Source: Ignavibacteriota bacterium (lineage in GTDB: Bacteria; Bacteroidota; Ignavibacteria; Tepidaquicellales; Tepidaquicellaceae). From it: a stretch of 7,992 nt of DNA. Position numbers and translations under genes: made by a program. This document shows, in pieces, positions 1 to 6,608 of the stretch (positions are counted from its first letter, which is position 1; each line of letters opens with the position of its first letter). The stretch covers positions 1-7,992 of the forward strand of contig PMIW01000210.1 of assembly GCA_003158365.1 (NCBI GenBank), given 5' to 3'. The notes beneath the pieces were generated by a model, which had not been told where the DNA came from, ran no database searches, and worked only from the letters and a program-made list of their open reading frames with translations.

Positions 1-1287
1 AAAAAACGTACTCCTCTTTATAATCACGATCCTTATAATTCGGTTATTTTAACAGATATACCTGGTACAGTTAAATTTATAGATTTAATAGATGGTGTAA
101 CTCTTCAGCAGGTCACAGATGAACAGACTGGTCACGTTCAGAAAGTTGTTATTGAATCTAAAGATAAAAATCTGACGCCTAGTATTTCTTTTGAATCTCC
201 CAATAAAGAGAAAAAATCTTTCAACCTCCCGACTAGATCTTATTTATCTGTCGAAGAGGGCGAGAAGATCGGTGCTGGTACTATTCTGGCTAAAATTTCG
301 AAGCAAACAACAAAGAGTCGCGATATTACTGGCGGTCTTCCAAGGGTTACTGAACTCTTTGAAGCAAGAAGTCCTCAGGAATCATCAATCGTTTCTGAGA
401 TTGAAGGTATGGTTAAATTTGGAGCACGAAAAAAAGGTTCAAGAGAAATTATGATTATAGCTCCGGATAAATCGGATGAAAAGAAATATAATGTTCCTCT
501 TGGAAAACATATTCTCGTCCAGGAAAGTGATGAAATTCCTGCAGGTGAAAAGATAACCGATGGTCCGATAAATCCGCATGATATCCTTAAAATAAAGGGT
601 ACAAGTGCGGTTCAGGAATATCTTGTTAATGAAATTCAGGATGTTTACAGACTACAGGGAGTTAAAATAAACGATAAGCATATTGAAGTTATTGTAAGAC
701 AGATGCTTCAAAAAGTTAAAGTCACAAGCTCCGGAGATACAAACTTCCTCGAAGGCGATGTCGTTCACAAAAACCTCTTTGCTGACGAAAATGAAAAACT
801 GAAAGGAATGGTAGTTGTAGTAGAAAAAGGCGGAAGCGATGCAGTAGTTAAAGGTGAAAAACTGCCGAAGAAAGTCGTTAAGGAATTAAACATCGGTTTG
901 AAGAAAAAAAGCAAAGACCTTGTCAAATCCCGTGAAGCAGTTCCTGCTACGGCAGATGCGGTTATGCTTGGTATCACTCAGACTTCCCTTACAACCGATA
1001 GTTTCTTGTCAGCGGCATCATTCCAGGAAACCACAAGGGTTCTTACTGATGCAGCTATCAAGGGAAAAGTTGACACTCTTAACGGTCTAAAAGAAAACGT
1101 TATTATCGGCCAGCTTATCCCGGCAGGTACCGGACTTAAGAAATACCGTGAAATATTAGTTTCTCACAAAGATAAACATATGATGGATGATGAAGCTGCA
1201 GTAGCAACTAAGGCTGCAGAAGAAGCCGAACCTGAAAAAGAAAAGAAAGTGAGAAAGACAAGAGCTAAAGCAAAAAGCGAAGAATAA
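1..1287 (+). CDS. rpoC: DNA-directed RNA polymerase subunit beta' (RpoC), C-terminal part
   Basis: The frame is open from base 1 with no start, so the 5' part lies outside the window; 428 residues remain. RpoC forms, with RpoB, the catalytic core of RNA polymerase in the cytoplasm. The segment carries conserved RpoC C-terminal blocks: DITGGLPRVTELFEAR from residue 108, YRLQGVKINDKHIEVIVRQM from residue 216, then GITQTSLTTDSFLSAASFQE, TTRVLTDAAIKGK and ENVIIGQLIPAGTG. The protein ends in a lineage-style charged tail of Ala, Glu, Lys and Arg (about the last 30 residues), which is not part of the core fold. The first methionine of a recognisable long reading frame (base 409) is internal and is not the start. 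The TAA stop is followed 18 bases later by a strong terminator, so this is the last gene of its operon, presumably rpoBC. Identification is certain from the motifs; only the missing 5' end limits it. Confidence 0.98.
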   Translation, partial: KKRTPLYNHDPYNSVILTDIPGTVKFIDLIDGVTLQQVTDEQTGHVQKVVIESKDKNLTPSISFESPNKEKKSFNLPTRSYLSVEEGEKIGAGTILAKISKQTTKSRDITGGLPRVTELFEARSPQESSIVSEIEGMVKFGARKKGSREIMIIAPDKSDEKKYNVPLGKHILVQESDEIPAGEKITDGPINPHDILKIKGTSAVQEYLVNEIQDVYRLQGVKINDKHIEVIVRQMLQKVKVTSSGDTNFLEGDVVHKNLFADENEKLKGMVVVVEKGGSDAVVKGEKLPKKVVKELNIGLKKKSKDLVKSREAVPATADAVMLGITQTSLTTDSFLSAASFQETTRVLTDAAIKGKVDTLNGLKENVIIGQLIPAGTGLKKYREILVSHKDKHMMDDEAAVATKAAEEAEPEKEKKVRKTRAKAKSEE

Positions 1288-1305
1288 ATTAAAATATATT
1301 TAAAT

Positions 1306-1334
1306 AAAAAAGCCCGCCAATGGCGGGCTTTTTT
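1306..1334. terminator. Bidirectional intrinsic terminator between rpoC and the converging DUF3667 gene
   Basis: A perfect 7-base-pair G+C stem (GCCCGCC at 1312-1318, GGCGGGC at 1322-1328) with a 3-base loop is flanked by six A on the left (1306-1311) and six T on the right (1329-1334). It can therefore act as a Rho-independent terminator on both strands. It follows the rpoC stop on the + strand, and the stop codon of the - strand gene (1333-1335) overlaps its edge. Confidence 0.93.
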
Positions 1335-2070
1335 ATTTGTGGAAATTATTTACATAAGCTAATATAAGTGTAACAGCAAGCGTCAAATAAACTGCGTAAC
1401 TTAGAATTACAGCCGTCAAACCTTTTATGGCCCCGGATAATTTCATGCTCCCGGAAAATCTCATAGATGCAAAAGTCAGGAAAATAATATTAAAGACTAT
1501 CGGAACAGCCCATAGTTTTACGTACATTAATGACAGGAACATGAATATTATGGAAATGATAAGAGTAATTGAAATCCAGTAAAATGAAACTGAAAGGCTT
1601 TCCGCAAAATTAATTCCGGTTTTTTTCCTGTAAAACAAGTAAAAGAAAAAAGCAAAGAATAAAGGTATCAGGTAATCAAAATACTTGATGTTCTGGTCAA
1701 TTAATTGCTGCATCAAAATAAGTTCCTTTTTATCATCCGGGTTGTTCTGATTTACTGAATTAGTATATGAAAAATAATTCTTGCTCAACCAGTGAAAAAT
1801 CAAGACATGAAATGTCTGCCAGGAAAGGAAAAATTTGTAAGGTTTGATTAGAGATTTTCTGGCTCCTGTAATGTAATTCTTTGCTGTTCTCCCGGGCCAC
1901 ATAATTAACTGCCTGATGGTGTTTATACTCGGGTTTTCCAGATGAAGTAGCTTATGTGTGCTGTCTTTGAAAACAAGCCTCACGGTCATTCGCTTCGGCG
2001 CAACCTCCTGTCCGCATCCGGGACAGTATTTTCCCGCAGATTCCGCTCCGCAGTTAACACATTTTATCAT
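1333..2070 (-). CDS. DUF3667-type membrane protein with N-terminal zinc ribbon (copy B')
   Basis: This is a 245-residue protein. It opens with a zinc-ribbon motif C-x2-C-x8-C-x2-C (Cys4, Cys7, Cys16, Cys19; KCVNCGAESAGKYCPGCGQE), followed by a basic amphipathic stretch and about five hydrophobic segments (roughly residues 80-96, 130-147, 157-183, 186-203 and 217-240). That is the layout of the DUF3667 family, common in Bacteroidota and relatives and of unknown function. The ribbon most likely faces the cytoplasm and the rest sits in the inner membrane. It is a paralogue of the gene at 4508-5245: same length, alignable without gaps, about 45% identical by hand count (110 of 245). The ATG lies just upstream of the ribbon as in the paralogue; no Shine-Dalgarno sequence is visible. 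Its 3' end abuts the rpoC terminator. A separate promoter is likely, because a terminator lies between it and the upstream propeller gene. Family assignment is from memory of the motif; no function is claimed. Confidence 0.85.
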   Translation of the reverse strand: MIKCVNCGAESAGKYCPGCGQEVAPKRMTVRLVFKDSTHKLLHLENPSINTIRQLIMWPGRTAKNYITGARKSLIKPYKFFLSWQTFHVLIFHWLSKNYFSYTNSVNQNNPDDKKELILMQQLIDQNIKYFDYLIPLFFAFFFYLFYRKKTGINFAESLSVSFYWISITLIISIIFMFLSLMYVKLWAVPIVFNIIFLTFASMRFSGSMKLSGAIKGLTAVILSYAVYLTLAVTLILAYVNNFHK

Positions 2071-2107
2071 ATCAATAATTTGTACTGAAAATTCAAAAAT
2101 TATAAAG

Positions 2108-2138
2108 CAAAATAACCATTATTCTGTTCGAATTCAAA
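2108..2138 (-). promoter_or_regulatory. Candidate Bacteroidetes-type promoter for the DUF3667 gene at 2070
   Basis: On the - strand a TTTG (complement of 2135-2138) is followed by exactly 19 bases and TTATTTTG (complement of 2108-2115), one mismatch from the Bacteroidetes -7 consensus TAnnTTTG. It lies 38 bases before the ATG and downstream of the terminator at 2143-2177, where a new promoter would be needed. The region is very A+T-rich, so a chance match is possible. Confidence 0.4.
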
Positions 2139-2142
2139 TAAT

Positions 2143-2177
2143 AAAAAAAGCTTTGCTCAATACTTTTAGCAAAGCTT
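2143..2177 (-). terminator. Intrinsic terminator downstream of the 714-residue propeller gene
   Basis: A perfect 10-base-pair stem (AAGCTTTGCT at 2148-2157, AGCAAAGCTT at 2168-2177) with a 10-base loop is followed, on the - strand, by seven T (A-run at 2143-2149). It ends the transcript of the gene at 4434-2290 before the next gene starts at 2070. On the + strand it is followed by a T-rich stretch too, but no + strand gene ends here. Confidence 0.85.
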
Positions 2178-2183
2178 CTTTTA

Positions 2184-2256
2184 TTTTTAACTCTTACCTT
2201 TTATTTATAATTTGCTATCTTTTATTCTCTTATCTATTATTTGCTATTTGTTATTT
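2184..2256. repeat. A+T-rich imperfect short repeat after the propeller gene
   Basis: On the - strand this stretch is built of variants of CAAATAACAAATAGCAAATAA and related 7-9 base words (CAAATA, GCAAAT, AGATAAGAG, AAAGATAGC). It begins inside the last codons of the severed sorting domain and runs to the terminator. It encodes nothing evident. Units are imperfect, so the exact boundaries are a judgement. Confidence 0.4.
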
Positions 2257-2289
2257 GATCAGAGCCATCATTTTTGTATCCATCCTCAC
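2251..2289 (-). pseudogene. Cut-off last strand of the T9SS sorting domain of the propeller gene
   Basis: Directly after the in-frame TGA that ends the gene at 2290, the same frame continues as VRMDTKMMALIK and then TAA (2251-2253). This matches the normal last strand of a T9SS type A sorting domain; the neighbouring gene ends DGYRFDTKRMILLK. Reading the TGA as Gly (GGA, a single G to T change) restores SLFADG-VRMDTKMMALIK. The piece is therefore a remnant of the same gene and not a separate one. Confidence 0.8.
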
Positions 2290-4434
2290 TCAGTCCGCAA
2301 ACAGTGAATAATAATAAATTCCCGAAGCCAGATTACTTCCGATAAAATTCACTTCATAAGTCCCGGGTTTTTGTTTATCATTTACCATACTCTGAATTTC
2401 TTTCCCCAAGATATCAAATACTTTTAAATTAATAAAACTATTTTTTGTTATTTGATATCGGATATTTGTCGAGAGGTTGAAAGGATTTGGAAAGTTTTGA
2501 TATAACAGGTAATCTTTAGGGACATCTGAATTTATATTCCTTATTGTACTAGGTATTATATTATTACATTTTAGTAACTTCCCGTAATCTCCTGCAACCC
2601 AGATGTTTTTGCCAAATGATGTTATAGAATTAAATCTGGTATTCGTAAGATTTGTATTCTGCCATGTTGTACCACCGTTAGTGCTTGCCCAGAAACCTCC
2701 GATTTTATCAACTAAATAAACACAATTATTATTTGTGCAAATAATGCTTTCGTAGAGTTCATTACTGGCAATATTTTCAGTATAGTTTAATACACTATTC
2801 CAGTTTAAGCCTGAATTTGTTGTTTTATATAAAATATGGTAAGTGTAAAAATTACCTTGAAATCCGTGTATTTCATTTCCATCAGAATAACCGGTATTTT
2901 CGTTAATAAAACTTATAAAATTTGGTAAATTACTGTATGTATAAATATACGACCAATTTGATCCTCCATCAATTGTATTTAATATTTTATAATATGTAGC
3001 TGTACTATATTCTTCACGAATAATGCAATATCCGGTGATTGTGTTTGGGAAATTAAAATTTATAAGGAATCTGTTACCAAATATTTGATATATATTTGTC
3101 CAATTAATTCCAGAATTTGTTGTTTTGAATATACAGCTGTCACTTATAGCATAACCAATTCCTGAATCAAAAATTTTTATTTCCTTTATATTGACATTTA
3201 AATTGGAAACCAACCAACTGGTTCCTGAATTACTTGTTTTTAAAATTTTCTTATTATTTGTTCCAAACCACCATGTATTTGAATTAAGAAAAAACGATGA
3301 TATAATTATATTACCTGCAAATAAATTTGTATCTAAACAAGACCAGTTATAACCACCATTTGTCGTTTTAATAATTACATTATCCGGAGCAAAACAAAAT
3401 AAATTTAAAGTATCGACAGCTGTTATATTTTTAATATTTTTACTACTAACAGAATTTTGAAAAAGAGACCAATTAAAACCTGAATTTGATGTTTTTACTA
3501 ATACACCGTTATTTCCTCCGATAAAAATATTAGAAGTATCTATAACATTAATACAGTTTGGATTGAAATCAGGATAATAATTTTTTGCAATCCAATTAAA
3601 ACCAAAATTTGTGGTTTTTGCAAAACCGTTATTTCCTGCTACAAATCCTGTATTATTATTAATAAATTCAAAATTTCCTATTCCATAAACATTAGTCCAA
3701 TTTACTCCTGAATTTGTTGTTTGATAGACATTGTTATTAAAATTTATTAATCCATTTAAAGAATCTTTAAAAATGATATTTAACGGAGGAGTGTAAAAAT
3801 TGTTTGAATTATTGAAATGAAATGTATTTACCCAGTTATTTCCCGCATTTGTCGTCCTATTAATGTACAAATCAGTTGTGGGTGGAGGAATAAAGACATA
3901 TTTATACGCGATTTCCCATCCTGTATTATTATTAATAAAATAAGATGAATAAATATCATATAAATATGATGCCGAATCAGAAAATACCCAGTTATTCCCG
4001 CCGTTTGTAGTTTTTAATAAGTACTTTGCAGTAACATATCCTGTATTTGAATTTAAAAAATATATATGCGTTATGCTATTTGGATTTGGAATTGTTTTAT
4101 AACTCCAGTTAATTCCTGAATTTGTAGATTTTACTAAAATTCCCGCGGTTGTTCCAAGCCATATTGTCGTATTTAATGAGTCAAATTTATAAACAGCTGC
4201 GTAAGAAGTTTCATAAGTAGAATCAAATAAATAGGGGACCCAATTATTACCTCCATTGGTAGTTTTATAATTTTTAGCATAATTACAGAAACACCAGCCA
4301 GTGTTACTGTTAATAAATTTAATTACATTTATGTTGTTTGGAATGTTATATGGATTTTGCCAAACCCATTGTGAAAAAGAAAAATTGGAAATAAATATTA
4401 TAATAATAAAGAAAGTCAAAAATATTTTTTTCAT
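2290..4434 (-). CDS. Secreted Ycf48/BNR-like beta-propeller protein with truncated T9SS sorting domain (A')
   Basis: This is a 714-residue protein. Residues 1-21 are a clear Sec signal peptide (MKKIFLTFFIIIIFISNFSF, then SQW). The body holds 13 copies of the blade motif K-T/S-T/S-N-x-G-x-N-W (at about 58, 103, 142, 194, 239, 274, 315, 357, 400, 438, 487, 538 and 584), often preceded by F-I/L-N-x-N-T-G-Y/W. This is the pattern of Ycf48-like/BNR propellers, and 13 blades suggest two propellers in tandem. Residues 642-714 form a T9SS type A sorting domain (YQNFPNPFN, KVFDILGKE, PGTYEVNF, LASGIYYYSLFAD) that stops 12-13 residues early at a TGA. The protein is very rich in Asn and the gene is visibly more A+T-rich than rpoC. 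A strong AAGGAG precedes the ATG. Expected route is Sec export and then T9SS secretion, if the shortened domain still works. Ligand and role are unknown; Ycf48 itself assists photosystem II, but that role is not implied here. Confidence 0.9.
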   Translation of the reverse strand: MKKIFLTFFIIIIFISNFSFSQWVWQNPYNIPNNINVIKFINSNTGWCFCNYAKNYKTTNGGNNWVPYLFDSTYETSYAAVYKFDSLNTTIWLGTTAGILVKSTNSGINWSYKTIPNPNSITHIYFLNSNTGYVTAKYLLKTTNGGNNWVFSDSASYLYDIYSSYFINNNTGWEIAYKYVFIPPPTTDLYINRTTNAGNNWVNTFHFNNSNNFYTPPLNIIFKDSLNGLINFNNNVYQTTNSGVNWTNVYGIGNFEFINNNTGFVAGNNGFAKTTNFGFNWIAKNYYPDFNPNCINVIDTSNIFIGGNNGVLVKTSNSGFNWSLFQNSVSSKNIKNITAVDTLNLFCFAPDNVIIKTTNGGYNWSCLDTNLFAGNIIISSFFLNSNTWWFGTNNKKILKTSNSGTSWLVSNLNVNIKEIKIFDSGIGYAISDSCIFKTTNSGINWTNIYQIFGNRFLINFNFPNTITGYCIIREEYSTATYYKILNTIDGGSNWSYIYTYSNLPNFISFINENTGYSDGNEIHGFQGNFYTYHILYKTTNSGLNWNSVLNYTENIASNELYESIICTNNNCVYLVDKIGGFWASTNGGTTWQNTNLTNTRFNSITSFGKNIWVAGDYGKLLKCNNIIPSTIRNINSDVPKDYLLYQNFPNPFNLSTNIRYQITKNSFINLKVFDILGKEIQSMVNDKQKPGTYEVNFIGSNLASGIYYYSLFAD

Positions 4435-4441
4435 AGCAAAT

Positions 4442-4447
4442 CTCCTT
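4442..4447 (-). promoter_or_regulatory. Strong Shine-Dalgarno sequence of the 714-residue propeller gene
   Basis: On the - strand AAGGAG lies 7 bases before the ATG at 4434. It fixes the start, which also gives a good signal peptide. It stands out because the other complete genes here show weak or no Shine-Dalgarno sequences. Confidence 0.75.
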
Positions 4448-4477
4448 TTGTAAATCTGTTATTGTGCTGATATAAAT

Positions 4478-4511
4478 GTAGATATAAAATATTATAGTAT
4501 CAAATATCTAC
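4478..4511 (-). promoter_or_regulatory. Candidate promoter within an 8-base inverted repeat
   Basis: GTAGATAT (4478-4485) and ATATCTAC (4504-4511) form a perfect inverted repeat with an 18-base spacer. On the - strand the spacer holds TATAAT (complement of 4491-4496), with TTAGCA (complement of 4514-4519) 17 bases upstream as a poor -35. It lies 44-77 bases before the ATG of the propeller gene and overlaps the stop codon of the DUF3667 gene. It could be an operator-flanked promoter, a weak A+T hairpin at the end of the upstream gene, or chance. Confidence 0.25.
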
Positions 4512-5245
4512 CTTGCTAAGAAATAAAAATATACAAACAAAACCACCGATACGAATGCGGCAAATGTAAAATAACTCAGAAACACCATTAGTACACTTTT
4601 TAAAATCCCTTTGAATTTCGGCATCTTTGCAAATTGCATAATTGCAAAAACAAGATAAATAAAATTCAAAAGCAGTCTAGCATTCCAGATTCTGATATCA
4701 ATTAAGGATAATAGCATCAGCACAATCCCAAAAACCAGCGTAGTTCCTATCCAGTAAAAGGACAGGGCAATGCTCTCCGCATAATTAATACCTGTTTTCT
4801 TTTTATAAAACAGAAAAAAATACAATGCAAAGAACACAGGCATGAAATAATTAAAATAATTAATATATGCATTTATCGCGTGCTGCATTTGGATGATTTT
4901 TTCCTGCATTGTTCCCGCTGAATTTATTGTAAAATTCAGGAATGCAAAATATTGCCCGCTCATCCAATGGAATATCAAAACATATACAGTCTGAATGAAA
5001 ATAAAGTAAGTGAAGGGTTTTACTACGGATTTCCTTTGTCCCGAAATGTAATACTTTACTGTATCACCGGGCTTCAATAGTATTTGTTTAAATGTCTTTA
5101 ATATAGAATTCTCCCAGTGCAGAATGCCGTGAGTGACATCGTGGAATATTGTTTTTACCTCGAGACGCTTAAATTCGATTTCCTGTCCGCAATCAGGACA
5201 GTATTTACCCGCAGATTCCGCTCCGCAGTTTAAGCATTTTTCCAT
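4508..5245 (-). CDS. DUF3667-type membrane protein with N-terminal zinc ribbon (copy B)
   Basis: This is a 245-residue protein. It carries the same C-x2-C-x8-C-x2-C ribbon (Cys4, Cys7, Cys16, Cys19; KCLNCGAESAGKYCPDCGQE), then a basic linker with KPGDTVKYYISGQRKSVVKP (residues 58-77), then about five hydrophobic segments (roughly 80-95, 130-147, 157-183, 190-205 and 216-243). Blocks shared with the copy at 1333-2070 include GAESAGKYCP, IFHW, FFLFYKKKTGIN and AES-x2-x-SFYWI. DUF3667 has no known function; the architecture suggests an inner-membrane protein with a cytoplasmic metal site. It begins 22 bases after the stop of the propeller gene at 5268-6500, with no terminator between, so the two are probably co-transcribed. 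No Shine-Dalgarno sequence is visible; the start is placed by the position of the ribbon and by the paralogue. Family call is firm on motif, function open. Confidence 0.85.
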   Translation of the reverse strand: MEKCLNCGAESAGKYCPDCGQEIEFKRLEVKTIFHDVTHGILHWENSILKTFKQILLKPGDTVKYYISGQRKSVVKPFTYFIFIQTVYVLIFHWMSGQYFAFLNFTINSAGTMQEKIIQMQHAINAYINYFNYFMPVFFALYFFLFYKKKTGINYAESIALSFYWIGTTLVFGIVLMLLSLIDIRIWNARLLLNFIYLVFAIMQFAKMPKFKGILKSVLMVFLSYFTFAAFVSVVLFVYFYFLAR

Positions 5246-5267
5246 TTATAAAAAAAATTATAATTTA

Positions 5268-6500
5268 CTATTTTAATAAAATCATTCTTTTAGTATCAAA
5301 CCTATACCCGTCAACATATAACGAATAAAAATAAAACCCCGTCGCAAGATTACTTCCGCCAAAACTTACTTCATACGTCCCCGCAGATTGTTTCTCATTT
5401 ACTAATGTTGCCACTTCTTTACCGAGAATATCAAATATCTTTAAAGTAATAAAACTTGTCGAAGACCCGCCGTGGCGGGCTATCTGATATTTGATATTTG
5501 TTGTAGGGTTGAACGGATTTGGGTAATTCTGCGACAGTGAAAATGATGCGGGAGTTTCAGAGTTATTATTATTAACATCGTTAATTAATTCCGAGAGCGG
5601 TCTGCGCCAGAGTGTATCATTATCTATTCCGGCAAAGACATAATTGTTTGCAATTAATAATACTCTAACTATTGGATTTGTCCAAAATCCTTCGTTTTTT
5701 TGAATCCAGCTTGTACCACTATTCGTTGATACAAAAACTCCGTTATAAAGTGTTCCGGCAAATATATTATTACCGCTCACTGCAATCGAATGTACTCTTT
5801 TATTATTTAAAGCAGTTTGTGCCCAACTAAAACCATTATTTGTTGATTTGAATATGCCACTGTCTAATGTACCGGCATATACATCATTACCATTAACTGC
5901 AAGAGATAAAACATATTGATTATTTAAAGCGGTTTGAATCCAATTTGTACCGTTATTTGTAGAATAAAATACTCCGCTGTCAATTGTTCCTGCAAATATT
6001 TTATTTTCATTTGCTACTAAGGAATTAATGATTACATAACCCCATGAACCTACTATCCAGTTCAGTCCATTATTGGTTGTTTTCATAATCTTTCCGAATA
6101 TATCCATAGTAATTCCGGCAAGTAAATTGTTTTCGCTGACTGCTAATGCAGATATGTTTTCATTTGTCAAACTTGTCGGGTTCCAGCTTGTACCTGTGTT
6201 AGTTGATACATAAACTCCTTTATAAGAAGTTCCCGCGTATATATCATTCCCGCTAACGGCAAGTGAACGTACCCCACTGTTATTTAAAGAAGAATATATC
6301 CAGCTTAATCCGTTATTGGTAGACAGATTAACACCCATGCTTGTTCCTGCAAAAATACTATTCCCGCTGTTTGCAAGGGAATTTACAAATGAACCGTATA
6401 CTCCATTGCATCGCACCCACTGGCACATACAATTTTCAATGTTCAATGTACAATGTACAATTAGGCATGTTATAACAAAAAGTAAAAATTTGTTTTTCAT
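5268..6500 (-). CDS. Secreted seven-bladed propeller-like protein with complete T9SS sorting domain (A)
   Basis: The frame is open up to an ATG at 6611, but the ATG at 6500 is preferred: it gives a 410-residue protein that starts with Lys residues and a hydrophobic core (MKNKFLLFVITCLIVHC), a normal signal peptide, with cleavage expected shortly before CQW near residues 24-28. Residues 39-304 hold seven repeats of 38-42 residues of the form SLAVSGN-x-IFAGT-x4-GVF-x-STNNG-x-SW, with STNNG-type motifs at 60, 99, 141, 180, 219 and 258 and a degenerate seventh unit ending in LWRRPLSE. Seven units suit a closed beta-propeller. Residues 320-410 are a full T9SS type A sorting domain (SLSQNYPNPFNPTTNIKYQI, KIFDILGKEV, AGTYEVSF, GFYFYSLYVDG, FDTKRMILLK). 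Expected route is Sec, then T9SS to the surface or medium. The domain carries a five-residue insertion (around RHGGS, residues 342-346) encoded by a G+C palindrome. Ligand unknown. Confidence 0.9.
   Translation of the reverse strand: MKNKFLLFVITCLIVHCTLNIENCMCQWVRCNGVYGSFVNSLANSGNSIFAGTSMGVNLSTNNGLSWIYSSLNNSGVRSLAVSGNDIYAGTSYKGVYVSTNTGTSWNPTSLTNENISALAVSENNLLAGITMDIFGKIMKTTNNGLNWIVGSWGYVIINSLVANENKIFAGTIDSGVFYSTNNGTNWIQTALNNQYVLSLAVNGNDVYAGTLDSGIFKSTNNGFSWAQTALNNKRVHSIAVSGNNIFAGTLYNGVFVSTNSGTSWIQKNEGFWTNPIVRVLLIANNYVFAGIDNDTLWRRPLSELINDVNNNNSETPASFSLSQNYPNPFNPTTNIKYQIARHGGSSTSFITLKIFDILGKEVATLVNEKQSAGTYEVSFGGSNLATGFYFYSLYVDGYRFDTKRMILLK
5466..5479. repeat. G+C palindrome inside the T9SS sorting-domain coding sequence
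   Basis: CCCGCC (5466-5471), a 2-base spacer and GGCGGG (5474-5479) form a perfect short hairpin in otherwise A+T-rich coding DNA. On the - strand it reads AGCCCGCCACGGCGGG and encodes A-R-H-G-G. Compared with the neighbouring sorting domain (YQI-TKN-SFINLK), this gene has five extra residues (YQI-ARHGGSST-SFITLK), so the palindrome looks like an in-frame insertion of about 15 bases. Confidence 0.6.
5589..6386 (-). repeat. Tandem coding repeat with about 117-base period (seven propeller units)
   Basis: Seven protein units start near residues 39, 77, 116, 158, 197, 236 and 278. Most are 39 residues long, two are 42 and the first is 38. The adjacent units from residue 158 to 277 are the most alike (GTIDSGVFYSTNNGTNW against GTLDSGIFKSTNNGFSW), which points to recent local duplication. 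The last unit is partial. The repeats are part of the coding sequence and are not a CRISPR array. Confidence 0.8.
6429..6462. repeat. CAATGTAC-rich repeat, copy 1 (inside the signal-peptide codons)
   Basis: The + strand carries four CAATGT-like words in a row (TTTCAATGTTCAATGTACAA and on to TACAATT). Read on the - strand it encodes I-V-H-C-T-L-N-I-E-N-C, the end of the signal peptide of the propeller gene. It shares the exact 12-base word CAATGTACAATT (6451-6462) with the copy at 6609-6638. Confidence 0.5.
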
Positions 6501-6608
6501 TTCTTTGTAAATTAATTTGAAAAAACTTACAAAAGAACTTAAGTGGTCTGCTGAAAAGCTCCAATTCACAAAAATTGATAAATTATCAATAATAGAAAAG
6601 GTTAAAAT

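Noticed and set aside
191..454. Short frames overlapping rpoC (191-454 on +, 765-977 on -)
   Set aside because: They are in other frames of a fully conserved rpoC segment and encode no recognisable protein.
2290..2292. TGA read as glycine (genetic code 25, as in Gracilibacteria/SR1)
   Set aside because: The many glycines of rpoC, mraZ, rsmH and the other propeller gene all use GGN, with no in-frame TGA. T9SS and DUF3667 also do not fit those phyla. A point mutation or sequence error is simpler.
1958..2311. 117-codon frame on the + strand
   Set aside because: It lies opposite the zinc-ribbon codons of a DUF3667 gene and continues through terminator and low-complexity DNA; the translation has no recognisable motif.
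5268..5480. The G+C palindrome as an internal terminator
   Set aside because: On the coding strand no T-run follows the hairpin and the reading frame continues through a complete sorting domain.
5589..6386. CRISPR-like periodicity of about 117 bases
   Set aside because: The units are diverged coding repeats of a beta-propeller, without identical short repeats and unique spacers.
6316..6510. 64-codon frame on the + strand
   Set aside because: It is antisense to the start of the propeller gene and its middle is the translated CAATGTAC repeat.
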